Positions 34,699 through 46,066 of a DNA stretch of 64,000 nucleotides are shown in pieces. Source of the DNA: Crocodylus rhombifer. Its lineage: Eukaryota; Chordata; Crocodylia; Crocodylidae. Numbering within the stretch: position 1 is the first letter of the stretch; the number at the start of each line of letters is the position of its first letter. The DNA lies in assembly GCA_038503035.1 (NCBI GenBank), contig JAVSML010025156.1, positions 248,001 through 312,000 on the forward strand, given 5' to 3'. Below the pieces are notes generated by a model. That model searched no databases, had not been told where the DNA came from, and worked only from the letters and a program-made list of their open reading frames with translations. The translations under genes and the position numbers were made by a program.

Positions 34699-35721
34699 AT
34701 ACAAAATTCTATTGGATCATTAGGCCTCATTCAGTGTAATGTCTTGATGCCACAGTACTTTGTACAATTCTTTGATAAACAGACAGACGAGAATTAGGCT
34801 CCAAGTATCTCCTTAAAAACATTACATAATCACAGGCAAATTAAATTTCACATTTTGACTTATATGATTTTTGTAAACCACAAAGATAGAACACTTAAGA
34901 TGCTTTATTCCTTTGCTTCATTGACTTTAATTAAACTTGCCTTCAGCTTATGAGCTTGGTGAGCCTATTGCATACACATGCATCCGTGTGCATGCGCGCG
35001 CGCACACACACACACACACTTGTTCACATAGCTATATTTACTGAACTTATATAGTTCTATTTTTTTGCTATCTTCTGTGCATAACAGATTAGTAGTATGC
35101 ATCAGACATTATTGCAGTGAAGTTGTCACCTAATTCTGCTGTGTTTGATTGATGACAAGAGAAATGGCAGAATTCTGACCCCTGTATGAAACCTGCTTGC
35201 CATTGTATAAAAGCTGTATAAAAGGTAGTAAATGCTCAATTTGGAGCATGGGATCTCAGCTTTTGGGTCTGGGTACCCATGGCATTTGAGGTACATGGAT
35301 AATGGATAATACCTTGTATTTGTTTACACAGAAAAATATCATATACTGACTTGTCAAGCATGAGAAATTGATACTTCTGACTTGACGGATATTCAAGGTC
35401 CTAATGAAATGTCCAAATTTATGTAGTTTTAGAGGGAACAAAATAAAAAGAAGAAAAATCAACCAAACAAGCAGAATGTTCATTTATTTTCAGCAGATCC
35501 AATTTCTTTCTCAGTGCCTAATCCAAAGTCCAGTGAAGCCCCTAGAGAGTTTCCCATTGACTTCAGAAGCCTCTGAATCAATGCTTATGTCAGTGAGAAT
35601 TGGGAGTACCTCTGCTGAAGTCAACAGAGTCATATCGCCATAAAACTGGCATGAGATAGAGTCAGGTGCATTACTGCTAAGGCAGAAGGTAAAGTTGAAA
35701 AGAATAGGAATAATTATGAAA
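34699..35721. other. Unannotated except an alternating repeat
   Basis: Contains the tract at 34985-35019. An old palindromic-repeat relic may lie at 35515-35640 (motifs CCCATTGACTTCAGAAG and CTGCTGAAGTCAACAGAG). No gene seen. Confidence 0.4.
34985..35019. repeat. 35-bp alternating pyrimidine-purine tract with CGCGCGCG core
   Basis: Perfect alternation through GTGTGCATGCGCGCGCGC into (AC)n. The CG-rich core makes it a strong Z-DNA-prone sequence. Confidence 0.85.
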
Positions 35722-36545
35722 GGTCATAGATTGTAAGGAGCTGGTAGGGACCTTGCAGATCATTGGGTCCATTCCTCCCATTCTAGGCAGGAAGACAACT
35801 GGAGTCAAGTGACCCCAGCGAGGTGTCCAGTCCCCTCTTGAAAACCTCCAGGGTAGGTGACTGCACCAACTCTGGAGGGAGTTTATTCCACAGTCTGGTC
35901 ACCCTGACTGTGAAGGAGTTTCTCCTGGTATTAAGCCCGAAGTGGCCTTCCAAGAGTTTATATCCATCAGTCCTGGTCTTCCCCGGGGGTGCTCTAGTGA
36001 ACAGTTGTTCACTGAGTTCCTGATTCACTCCTCTGATACAGCAGTAAGCTGCTATCAAGTCCCCTCTCAACCTTCTCTTCTTTAGGCTAAAGAGACCCAG
36101 ATCCCTCAGCCTTTCCTTGTATGGCTTGCCTTGCAAGTCCCTATCATACGGATGGCTCTATCATACGGATGGCTCTTCTCTGGACCCTCTCAAGTTTTTC
36201 CATGTCCTTATTGAAGTGCAGCACCCAGAACTGGATGCAGTACTCCAACTGTGGTCTCACCAGCGCTGAGTACAGAGGGAGCATCACTTCCTTAGTTTTA
36301 CATGAGATGCATCGGTTGATGCATGCCAGTGTGTTGTTTGCCCTGCTGGCCACCACATTGCACTGTTGGCTTATGTTCATGCAGTCATCAATCATTACCT
36401 CTAGGTTTCTTTCAGCCATGATGCAGGTCAGACTGTCACCTCCAAGCCTGTATGTATGTTGAGGGTTATTTGCCTCCAGATGGAGCAACTTACATTTGGA
36501 AGTATTAAATTTCATCTGAGTCCAGTCTGCCCAACTCTCGAAGCC
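35722..36545 (-). mobile_element. CR1 LINE, 3' half, minus strand
   Basis: The 3' UTR lies at 35722-35810 (reverse complement of GAGGCAGGGACCTTGCAGATC-like CR1 end). Two minus frames continue upstream: 35783-36136 (KPYKERLRDLGLFSLKKRRL ... LFTRAPPGKTRTDGYKLLEG) and 36144-36515 (MKFNTSKCKLLHLEANNPQH ... LVRPQLEYCIQFW). Together they are the C-terminal third of CR1 ORF2. A 17-bp tandem duplication at the junction breaks the frame. The similarity ends near 36545, so the copy is 5'-truncated. Confidence 0.85.
36142..36175. repeat. 17-bp perfect tandem duplication within CR1
   Basis: TATCATACGGATGGCTC occurs twice in a row (36142-36158 and 36159-36175). The unit is not a multiple of three, so it shifts the CR1 frame. 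Confidence 0.9.
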
Positions 36546-36647
36546 TGCACCTGTATCAGCAACCTATCTTCTGGCATGGTCCCACTCATATTGTCTACCT
36601 GTCTTCCTTGCACAAAAGCCTTCAAAATTGGACATATTGCTCTATAC

Positions 36648-37024
36648 TGGGCATGTCTATACATGCATTTAAGTGCATCTAAATTTAATGAGCACTAGCT
36701 TAATGTACATTAAGTGGGTTTAGGCACGTGTCTACACATGCAGGCATTAATGCGCATAAATACTGTGTGTGGACTAACTTGAGACTGAAATTAGTCCCAA
36801 GTCAGTCGACACACAAAGGATCAATGCATCTACATGTTCGTTAATGTGCTTTAACTATTTGAGCCTAAATTTGATACCTGCATTTGCAGGTATCAAATTT
36901 AGGTGTGAACAACCTAAATTTGCCATTTTAACGCGCATTAAGAGCATGCACATGTAGATGCATAACCTTAATGCATATTGACTTAGGCTAATGTGCATTA
37001 AATTGGTACGTGTAGATGTGCCCA
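36648..37024. mobile_element. Foldback MITE (377 bp)
   Basis: The left end is TGGGCATGTCTATACATGCA. The right end, reverse-complemented, is TGGGCACATCTACACGTACC. The flanking 8-mers CTCTATAC and TTCAGTAC share 5 of 8 bases, weak support for a hAT-type 8-bp duplication. Inside, many TTAATGTGCATTAA-type motifs and CATCTACATGT blocks are inverted about a central hairpin at 36864-36903, so much of the element can fold back on itself. No coding capacity. Confidence 0.7.
36864..36903. repeat. 40-bp near-perfect palindrome: 19-bp arms, 2-nt loop
   Basis: The arm CCTAAATTTGATACCTGCA (36864-36882) is followed by TT and then its exact reverse complement (36885-36903). Exact arms in an otherwise diverged MITE are unusual. 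Confidence 0.95.
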
Positions 37025-39781
37025 TTCAGTACAAATCCAGGAACCCTGCAGAACCTCCTAAGCAAACTTAGAAACCGATAAGATAACCCGCCCAAAGCTT
37101 TACCTCCCACCTGACCTGTATAAAAAAACCTTTTCTCTGAAGATTAACCTGATACCAGGCTAGATGTTTACATGGCAAGTGGTGTGTGTGTGTGTTGGGG
37201 GTGGGGTGGGGGCTGGCTAAATGGAAGAAAAATTTAAGCCATTCTCTTAAAAGCGCTGATAAGAACTTGTAGTGATATTGCTATCTCATTCTAATTGCTA
37301 CTCGGGCTTTTATATAATGACAGGTTGCATAACAGGGTTATACTATAGCCATTTTTCTGGCCATAATCAAAAAAAGAGACAAACCCAAATAGTAGGACAG
37401 GGGATTGTTTTCAAGTATTTCTGACTAAAATTATCATGTATTCATTTGCATAATTTATAGATGACCTACCTCTGCGTGTGTGTGTGCATGTGTAAATTCT
37501 GTGTGATATGTAGATGCACACACAGACCTGTTGAGATAGACCTGACATAGGTGATAAATATTCTGTATGTGAAAGCAGATCTCTGACATAAAAATGCCAG
37601 GAAACAGTGTAAAGTCAAGTTCCTGTTCCCTTTGAAGTTGATAGCAAAATTCTCTTTGATTTCAGTAGAAGTCAAATCAAACCCTTAATTAATAAAATGG
37701 CAAAAGCCAAATTGGATCAGTTTTGTGAACGTCTTTGTTCTTTCTGGTAATAATTTTTAACAGATTATCCGTTGGGCAATAAATGTGTTTAGGTTTAATT
37801 ATATAATTAGGGCAAATGCATGCAAATCAGATAAATGAAACATAATCAGTTATGGAATTTTGTGGCTAGTGTGCACTGTGCATGTGAAGTATATGTTTTT
37901 AAATTGAACTAATGGAATTTTCAGCAGCCATTAAAGCTGATAAAGCAGCATTTTTAAAAGCCAACCTATATAGTAGTAGAAAACGCAGCTTGCAATAAGA
38001 TGTAGATCTGCCTGGACGGAGAAGATGTGATTGACAGAGTTTCCTGAATACATATTATTTTCCAGTGGCCTCAAATTTAGCTAACAGAAGTCCCATGTGT
38101 GTTTATTCTGCATTGGAGTGGGCAGGAAACAGAATACCTAACAGATCTACAGGTTATAGGACTGGGGACACAGTGGACTTGGGGAAATGATTTTTTTTCA
38201 GTGTCAGATTTCTGGGTCAGAATGACAAATGTAGGGATTTTAAATACACAAGATAAAAAAAAAGCATCACAACATCAGATTGTGAAACTGGTTAAACTCT
38301 GGACCTTCAATCATTGCTTCCCTGAAGCAAAATCCTCTTTTCAAAATGTATGTAATGCAAGTATTTTTCTATCTGTACCTGTAGAATGCTCCCTGAAAGC
38401 CCAGAAGATCATGGTAGCATAATACCGAAGTCAGGTAGTGCTGGCAACATCTGAAAGACAAATGCTGCCCCAATGCAGTACATTTCAGTAGACCCATCAA
38501 TCCAAGAACTGGTTATATTAGTCAGGTTGAGAACTATATATTTTAGTTTTAAAATTATGGAAACCTAGCACTGCTAAATACTGTACTTGGAATAAAGAGC
38601 GGCGTTTTGTACAACACACACCGAAATCTTCAGTGGGGATTTTCCCTGGGTCATGCTGCAGTAAGGAACTGAACTGCAACTATGGCAACAGCTCGTGTAA
38701 CCAAATGAGCTAGTTTTAATCTAGCCACCTTGGATCCTGCCAATAGTACAGATGCAGCATCACAGAGCTTCACAGGCTGAAGATGGTTCAATATTCTGGC
38801 AACTAGTCCTCCTTAAGCTCCATGCTTCTACAATCACATTATTTGCAGCACCTGAGGTATCTAGTTTAAAGCTAACTCAATTCCCGGTAGTCTGATCATT
38901 TTTTTTTCTGCTCATGAAAATGTAATAATGCTATCTTTACTTAATAATACTGAAACAATCTTAAGGGAGCGTTTCAAAGAAAGTCTGTATAGTCTGCTTA
39001 TATAATGATCTGTATGTTATACCAGCTGATAAATGAAAGGCATTTTTTCCTTTTAATTAAATAATTGTTAACTTCTTTGGTTTGTCTAATGCTAAAACAG
39101 AGAGCATTCTTGAATTATGAAAATACACTTAAGTACCTGAATGATTTTGTTCTTCTTTCTCATACCTCAAGATATTAAGACCACAATATTGTAACCTGTG
39201 GATCAAATTCTGCTCTGACTTCAGGCAACATAAGCTTAAGATAACTCCATCTCTGACTTAGTGGCACTATACTGTGGTTACTCCTGGGCAGACTTACAGC
39301 CTTTCAAAAACAGTGGAAATATTTCCATTGAATTCACTGGACTTTGGATAAGTGTGAGAACCAAGTTTGGGCCTTGTTTGAATTTCAAAGTTCAACAAAG
39401 ATTTTTATTTTTGTTCCCACACCCAGTGCCAGTAAGGTAAGCTAAAACAATAGCAGAAGTTAAAATAAAATGGACATTTGTTGAACAACAAAATCAATGC
39501 ACGTTCCTTTTGCATATTTTGCATAATAGGCTCAGTGGCTATTTCAAGTTAAACTATGCTACGAAAGACATTTTGAATATAAAGTACATTATACCCAAGA
39601 GGACCTAATTCTTCAACTTCCTCCTGTTTTGTATCAAACTCCATTGAGTCCAGGGGAGTTACTCTTTTTCTTTGCTCTTGTGTCAATAAGGATGGGATCA
39701 GACCTAGTGATTTTTTTTTTTTTTTATGTCCTCATTCTGCATACTGGAACAGTTTTCCACTGGGACTGACATTCATTTTTA
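37025..39781. other. Intron-like DNA with GT/G-rich microsatellites
   Basis: A GT run passing into G-rich sequence (37180-37213) and a short GT run (37472-37490). No exon or recognisable repeat otherwise. Confidence 0.4.
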
Positions 39782-39892
39782 TTAAAATTCTAGCTTTAAA
39801 TTTTTTATTTCTTCTGCCTGTACTTGCACTAAGAAAACATAGCCAGTAACCAGACCTGACAGTGTAAAGAAAGCTGGTAAAAGATAAGGAAG
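39782..39892 (-). CDS. Weak candidate terminal exon with a membrane segment
   Basis: On the minus strand an excellent acceptor (CAATGTTTTCTTCCACTTCAG) precedes 36 codons and a stop. The peptide begins LPYLLPAFFTLSGLVTGYVF and ends in a charged tail (AEEIKNLKLEF), like a C-terminal membrane anchor. The stop codon overlaps an AATAAA motif on the same strand (39778-39783), which is odd but possible. It starts in phase 0, so it could follow 45114-45232 as an alternative end to 26714-26885. A 37-codon frame after a good acceptor can arise by chance. Confidence 0.27.
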   Translation of the reverse strand, partial: LPYLLPAFFTLSGLVTGYVFLVQVQAEEIKNLKLEF

Positions 39893-40039
39893 CTGAAGTG
39901 GAAGAAAACATTGAAGCAATGAAGAGATAATGAGGTTAGCGCAGTATGGTGAGCCAGAGAGCTGGCTTATTCCAGAGTGGGTCTCTCCTTTTGGAGATGT
40001 TCTACTTGGTTAAATATTCATGAGGTGTGAGAGACAACA

Positions 40040-40155
40040 GCCCCATTTTCTTGAGACCAGTGCATTAACCCAGGGAAGAGAGAAACCCGAGAGAAGTCCG
40101 AGTTGCTGCTTTGACTCTGCTTCAGGTTAGTGCTCTAACCTCTGAGCCTAGTAAC
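40040..40155 (-). repeat. tRNA-derived SINE relic
   Basis: The minus strand from about 40153 reads CTAGGCTCAGAGGTTAGAGC, a good A-box region, followed by ACTAACCTGAAGCAGAG. The B box is degenerate. Confidence 0.45.
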
Positions 40156-40189
40156 CATTATAAAAAAGGCATGGATGCCTGCACACCTG

Positions 40190-40822
40190 TCTGTGGGTCG
40201 CTCACTCTGCTGACTGTCAGTGTTTCATCTATGCTTCTGATCTCTGCAATATCATGCAGCCGGACATTTTAGGGACACGGAGAAGATCCTAGAGAGAGCA
40301 TTGAACAAGAGATCAGATTACTACCTAAACAACAATCTCAAACCCAACCCTAGCAACACCAAAACTAGTGCTTTCCATCTGTGAAACTGGGATGAGGAAT
40401 GACACCTGAATATCACCAGGGGTGACCAGAGTCTTGAACTCAGAAACACCCAGTCTGCTTAGGGGTAACCCTGGACCATGCACTTAGTTACATAAAGCAC
40501 ATATTAAACACCGAAGCCAAGGTCAAGACATGAAACAACGTTCTGCATCAGCTTGCAAATTCCAAATGGGGAGCACACCCATCCACCGTATGCACTACTG
40601 CCTTAGCACTTTGTTTCTCTGTGGCTGAATATGCCTGCACCAACTGGGGATGCTCAAGTCACAGTAAACAAATTGGCACCACCTGAAATAATACATGCAG
40701 AACAATAACAGGCTGCCTAAAACCAGCCACTGCTCCCTACCTATATGCATTATCTGGCATAGTACCCCCTTACATCAGAATGAAAGGAGAAGGCAACACT
40801 GACTGGCAGATACTAGAGTCAG
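40190..40822 (+). pseudogene. Non-LTR retrotransposon reverse-transcriptase relic, left part
   Basis: The plus-strand translation, with frame changes, shows EKILERALNKRSDYYLNNNL then KPNPSNTKTSAFHL near 40280-40380. This matches a LINE pattern ALE-LS-YY--N-LKPNPSKTQ-CAFHL downstream of the catalytic motifs. Later pieces (LNITRG, LWLNMPAPTG as decayed ALCYSAAEYACP) continue the same region. It is broken by many stops and by a hAT insertion after 40830. The clade is not assigned. It is not CR1. Confidence 0.55.
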
Positions 40823-40830
40823 ATGACCAT

Positions 40831-41939
40831 TAGGGCTGTGCGAAGCTTTGGGTGCTACTTTAACTGGGAGGAGAATCGGCCAGATTCAGCGGCCAAATCT
40901 CCAAATCTGAATTGAATCAGGAGACCAATAAAAAGGTCCAAATCTATTCGAAGCTCTCCAAATTAATTCGGAAAAAATTCGGGTAGCTTCAATGATACGG
41001 TTAGTCCCTGCTTGCTGCTGCAGGGAATTGGACCTTGATATAAAAATGGGCTAGCTTGATTAATTGAGTGAGTCATAAGAATAAGTACAAATAGTTCATA
41101 AGTTCGCGTATTTTAATATCTGTCTAACAAATTGTTTAGTGAGCAGTTTGACCTATGCATGAATAACTAATGCTAAATATAATTTTAGGAAACATAAGTA
41201 CTAATATAGAAAGAAAACTATTCCGGAGTCGGCTTGACCCAACTGGAAAGAGGAAAATGCCCTTGTGATGATTCCTATCGCAAGAGATAATTATAACTAA
41301 CAGAAAAAATTATGTTATGACTAATCTCATTGCGCGCGCAACTAAGCATATGTAAAAGGAACCATATAAATGTGGAAGTTAAAAATTCCTCTGGGTAGCT
41401 CTCAGTCCTTAAGACGGGAGTCTACCCTTCTGCAGAACCAATACATTTTCTACTGGCACTCTTGTGTCTCTTGACTCATATTATCACGGCTAGTGCCCAT
41501 GATACAAGACCAAGCTATCCTTTCGTGTTTGGGCAGCTAACTCGGGTTTTGCTGACAACCTGGACTCTGTGCTAGTAAGTAGGGGGCAGGGGCTGAAGGA
41601 GTGGGGGGGGGGACCCCCACCAGGCCCCATCCCCTGCCTACTCCCCCAGGCTCCCTGTGCCCCCTGACCCCTGCCCACTCTCCCAGCCAGCAGCAGCCAG
41701 TGAATACGGGGCTTTTTTTAAAGACCCAGGACACTGGGGCCAGGTGGAGCAGCCATTGACTGGACTGGGAGAGCAGGCAAGGGATGGGGCCTGTTTGATT
41801 CAGGCAATTCAGTGGCGGCCAAATCTCTGAATCAGATTCAGCTGAATCAATTTGGGACAGTGATTCGAATCAAATCACTGTCTCCCAAATTGCCCGAATC
41901 CAAACCTGAAGCAAATACAAGCCACTTCACACAGGCCTA
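40831..41939. mobile_element. hAT-type element (1,109 bp) inserted in a LINE relic and itself interrupted
   Basis: It starts TAGGGCTGTGCGAAGC and ends GCCACTTCACACAGGCCTA. Flanking 8-mers ATGACCAT (40823-40830) and ATGATCAC (41940-41947) match at 6 of 8. The arms carry the GAATC/GATTC-rich pattern of the family. Compared with the copy at 2628-3660 (reverse orientation) it has an extra 522-bp block at 41036-41557, a solo LTR, plus one copy of a 4-bp duplication. Removing that block would leave about 583 bp. No transposase. Confidence 0.8.
41036..41557 (+). mobile_element. Solo LTR (522 bp) with 4-bp target duplication ACCT
   Basis: ACCT occurs immediately before (41032-41035) and after (41558-41561) a block that begins TGATAT and ends TGACA, so it has TG...CA ends. 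Inside are a TATA box (CATATAAA, 41363-41370), a short leader, and a probable U5 rich in pyrimidines (CTACTGGCACTCTTGTGTCT). The surrounding hAT sequence is collinear with the copy at 2628-3660 once the block is removed, which fixes the borders independently. No internal region remains, so it arose by LTR-LTR recombination. Plus orientation is inferred from TATA and U5 order. Confidence 0.75.
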
Positions 41940-41947
41940 ATGATCAC

Positions 41948-42340
41948 CACCTGCTATATGGACATCAACCAGCACACCATCATCTGTCAACATGGAATAG
42001 CTTTTTGTCCTCTACTGTACCATTGACGACATCACCGGACTCAGCCAGAACTACGCTCTGGCAAAAAGAATGGGAGAAACTAGGTGACAAAGCTCTTGAA
42101 TGGAGCTGAATCACCTCCAATGAGGAGTTAGCATCCAGCTCCGAATACAAATGGTGTACAAGGTGGAGCCTGAACACACTGAGAGTGGGTCTTGGCAGAT
42201 GCACCTTTGTTGTGAAATCATGGGGCCTCTTATGCAACCAGTGAATATGTTGATCAGGAGAAGTAAGCCATGGATCGTCACCTGAGATGCCCTGTAGCAC
42301 CACAATGCACCCCAAAAGATTCGGCAACACCGACACCAGA
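41948..42340 (+). pseudogene. Non-LTR retrotransposon relic, right part
   Basis: After the hAT duplication the plus strand resumes with a decayed frame containing SSEYKWCTRWSLNTLRVGLG then RCTFVVKSWGLL. This resembles the W-TLNRLRTGVGR---L-KWGL segment of a LINE ORF C-terminal region, 3' to the part seen at 40190-40822. Collinearity across the insertion supports nesting. The long minus-strand frame here (41980-42435) is a shadow. Confidence 0.5.
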
Positions 42341-42770
42341 AGCAGTGGCCTGTGCAGAATATTGGAAGCAGACCATATAGGCAGGTTGGACTGGAGACAC
42401 GGCAAAGAAGTCATTTTTTGGAAAAACTGAACCATCTTTGTTCCACCTTTGTGCCAAATGGGGAAACAAATGTGAAGCCTGAAAAATATTCACACCATGG
42501 AAAAGCCATTTTCCACTGAGTTCTTGTTGCAATGTTACTGGCATTTTTTCTTCAGGAAATGGCGATCTTGAGTAATTTTGCCAATGCAAGGCTTCTCTAC
42601 TCTTTACTGCAATTGACTGGCCTGGACTTTCTTAAGATGACCTCCATTTGGTGCAAAATAAGAAGTACTGTTTAATGAAATAGGATTTTCCCCAGAAAAC
42701 CTGTTCCTCTTCTGCTCCATGCACTTCTAGTAGATTTCTGGTTCCACTTAATAGCAGGGCCTTCAGAGGG

Positions 42771-42977
42771 TCAAAGGTTGCTTTCTTTCCTGTTCTGAAA
42801 TCCTCTAAAGTACACATGAACTAACAAGAATATTGCAGAGAACCAAATACCGAAAAGAAATGCTGATGGTGCTGTGTAATCTTTTCCCCCTGGGTTATAA
42901 AACATTGAAAATCTCCTGCAAAACTGTCTGTGCAAAGGGGATTCCATCGCCCAGAGGACCACACACCTGACATTTCT
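42771..42977 (-). CDS. Weak candidate exon, frame ambiguous
   Basis: On the minus strand a clear acceptor (CTCTTCTCTCCTCTACAG at 42978-42995) precedes an open block. In phase 0 it gives 68 residues to a stop and contains a hydrophobic segment (APSAFLFGIWFSAIFLLVHV). A second frame gives 50 residues starting EMSGVWSSGRWNPLCTDSFA, and a third gives 26 residues starting KCQVCGPLGDGIPFAQTVLQ. Three plausible frames mean no frame is established. It may be a decayed exon or chance. Confidence 0.2.
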   Translation of the reverse strand, partial: RNVRCVVLWAMESPLHRQFCRRFSMFYNPGGKDYTAPSAFLFGIWFSAIFLLVHVYFRGFQNRKESNL

Positions 42978-45113
42978 CTGTAGAGGAGAGAAGAGCCTTA
43001 GCGCCTTTGCTTCATCCAGAACAATAGATGCTCACTTGAGTTGAGGATGTAAGTTGCAATGCCAGAGAAAGATGTTTTTGCTATGTAGAAATATTAACTA
43101 TAATACGAGAAAAAAATACTAATTTAATTGAAGGTTTCCCATGGAAAATATCTGTCTTGGTGAAACATCAAACAACTGAAATGTTTCTGAAATATTGATT
43201 AGGAGACCTATAAAGCTGGTATTTTTTGTACTCTTGTTTCATTCTCCTCTTTTAGACGAACTCGGTGGCTGACCTCTACCTTTCACTGTAATGAGGTACC
43301 ATCATTGGGAATTAGGCCCACATAAGAGAATGGGAACCTGAGGCACCTGAAGCATGCCTCCCACAAGGCACTTTGGCAACATTTCTGATTTTAAAACATT
43401 TTAGTTTTGAGCAGAAAAAACAAAAGCTTCTTGATGTGGTGTTTGGTTGTTTTCCCCCCTTTACAGAAAGCCAAAACTTTCTGCGGAAATCAAATTAATT
43501 CTCAGTCAAAAGCATAATATTGCTGGAAAAATGTACAGCCAGCCCTACTTTTCCCCATTACAAAATGCTGTAACATCTTTGAACTGCATCACTATCACAG
43601 GAAGAAGAGAATCCTAGCATGGCACTCACAAGTTGAACAGTTGCTATTAAACCGCAGTAATGCCATAAATAGCTGATTAGAGATTTTTTTGTCTCTGAAG
43701 TTGAGTTTTAAAGTGCAGCTTTGAAAGGTCACTTAGGAACACTTCGAGGGCTTGCTGAAAAACTGGGAATGTACCTGGAAGTAATAAATGTTTTCAAACT
43801 ACTGAGTTTACTTCCTAACCTGTTTTTGAAAGTGAGTGCTGCTTGTACAGTAGTTTCTAGAGATAACCATAACCACTCTCCAATTAGAGTAGAGTAGTGT
43901 AGCCTCCTTAAAATATTATATTTCTTACTGTTTGAAAGGACGTTCTAAAGTTGAAAAAGGGTGCCTAGGATTTGGAAGTACTGAAAGGAAGGAAAGAAAA
44001 TAGGTGCTTTGATTGAAGAAATTTATATTGAATCTTCTGAAAAGACGATAGGGCTGTTGAGAGAACAGCAGGTGTACAGCAGATAGAAAAATCATCAGCA
44101 AAATCGCCTGCAACGGTCAAATCAGAAGGAGCAATAAAACAAAAATATACAGTCAGTATCAGTATGAATAAACATTCATTAAATTCACCCAAGACAGACA
44201 GACATGCAAGCATGCACAAAATTAGAATACAAGAAATGTTTTTAAAAACATTTCTCTTTGTTTAAACCAGTAGCTACTTTACTTTCTGATGCACATGATT
44301 ATTTCAACCAAAGGAGGGAGGAAACAGCAGCGTTTCTTGCTTTCCCTAAGTTTCCATCTTCAACTGAGATTAGCTAGAGATTGATCCTACAGCCCATCTT
44401 CTTCCATAACAGAGTTTGGAGTTTAATAAGAATCATCAATATCACTTTTGGAAAGTATCTCCAATACGTGAACATCACTTGGAATTGCACACTCGGAAGT
44501 TTGCAAATGCTTGTGGACATTTCAGTTTCCATGGCAACATTTTTTTTTTCCCGATGGTAATACCATATTAGCAGATGCTCCCAGATCAAACCAAGTTGCG
44601 TCTGATCACATGGGAATTATCATTCCTTAACGTGCTGTTATTGAGACTCTGGAAGATGCTGAGTGCTTGGCCAGCAGTCAGTTTTGAATGATGTCAATTT
44701 CAAAAGCATTCGTTGTGGAATGACATCATAATAGAGTGGAGCCCGCGGACTGCCCATCAGAGAGGTGTTTGACAGGATAGCGGAAGTTATTCTTTGTGAA
44801 CGGGTTGCATCAATGACTTGTGTTTGGCCCTGCAGAACTGTGCCTGGGTTTTTGGTTTTGGGGTTTTTTTTACTACAGTGTCTCGATAGGCTAAGTAAAT
44901 AAAATGATATAATTCATGGGAATGAATGAAATACCAGTTAGATTCTGCTGCATTTATTTTTCATTTATGTATAGTTTTCCTACCAGGCCTATCACTATGA
45001 TATCTCCACAGGATCTCTCTTCACAGACCTGATATAATTTTTGCAATTTCTCTGACCCTGTATGAACAGGCCACCTGAAATGTGTGTAGAATAAACATCA
45101 CTATTCCCCTTAC
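42978..45113. other. Intron-like, no supported feature
   Basis: Exon-like fragments at 43930-43981, 44400-44480 and 44984-45074 were examined and not accepted. No repeat family recognised. Confidence 0.4.
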
Positions 45114-45232
45114 AGGCTTCTTTGATAAAGATGTTCTTGACACCTTTTTTGAAGCAGGCGGCAGTGTTTGTACACTGCTGGTGTTGGGTGATGTGAAGGA
45201 ATTCTCATTATGTTGAGGAACCTTTGAAGAAA
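45114..45232 (-). CDS. Candidate coding exon (119 nt), part of a minus-strand split gene
   Basis: The minus strand has a T-rich tract ending TTTTTTAAAG (45233-45242), then two bases completing a codon, 39 codons, and donor GTAAGG (45108-45113). The peptide begins SSKVPQHNENSFTSPNTSSV and ends SRTSLSKKP: Ser/Thr/Pro/Lys-rich and typical of a disordered linker. Its two-base start fits the one-base end of 49037-49292 (together a Val codon), and its phase-0 end fits 26714-26885 (or 39782-39892). If the donor is not used, the frame continues 29 codons to a stop at 45021-45023. No family recognised. Confidence 0.5.
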
Positions 45233-46066
45233 CTTTAAAAAAAAAATTAAAAATATACGTGTGCACGTGTATGTGTGTATCTTTGTTTTCTTAACTGGGA
45301 TTATACTTGATAGGCACAGCCTGAAGTCTTCTGTACTGGTTGCAGTGAAACTTCATGTAAGCTTCTAGGTATGAAAAAAGTTCTCTAAGAACCCACAGGA
45401 AACATAGTAAAGTAAAGAGAAGCTGTGGTGCCTCATGTTCAGCATTAAAGTTCACAGCAGCATATGGCTTTCTTATCCTTTCTGTCATCCTTTAAGATCA
45501 TAAAGCAGCACACATCAAGGGATTGCTAAGAAAAAGATCTCTATTCCTTTTTGTACAAAATCCACTTGATGCTTATGGACATTCCTCATGCTAAAACTCC
45601 ATTCAGATACTCTTAGGAATATTGTGCTGAATGGTAACAAGCCAAAGGGGGTAGATATTATAATTTTTAACTTTTGAATGAAAATCCATCTTCTGTGACC
45701 AAGCTTTGAGATTGCTTAGGAGAACTCCAAACCCAGTTCAGATGTGGAAGAGAAGGAAGTTGCTGAAAGGGAAGTGAGTCAATATTGTGAGAGCCCTGGA
45801 GAGGGAGGCAGTTGAAAGTGTAACCCAGATATGAATACCCTGTTACACAATGCTGCCGTCCTGCTGCGGTTGAAGGTGTCTGTGAGTTCGCACAGTGCAG
45901 ACTCCTTGTGTGTTACTTGTGCCTTCGCATGGTGGGGTAACGTGGGTTCACTGTACAGGTTGAAGGATGTGGAAGAATCCCCTTGCTTATTAAACTTGCC
46001 AGGTCCTTTTCAAGTTGCTACCCTTGTAATGAATGTTTTTGTTTTGGAAACCTATGGCTTCTCGTG
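45233..46066. other. Unannotated, no gene or repeat recognised
   Basis: Includes a small alternating GT/AC patch (45255-45280). No supported feature. Confidence 0.4.

Noticed and set aside
43930..43981. 52-nt block on the minus strand after a long pyrimidine tract ending TTTCCTTCCTTTCAG
   Set aside because: Two frames look protein-like over too short a length, the donor is only fair, and the pyrimidine tract looks like a simple repeat.
44984..45074. Exon-like block on the minus strand with a very good acceptor (TTCTACACACATTTCAG)
   Set aside because: It lies only 39 nt after the donor of 45114-45232, too short for a vertebrate intron, and two frames are plausible. The downstream donor GTAGGA is weak.
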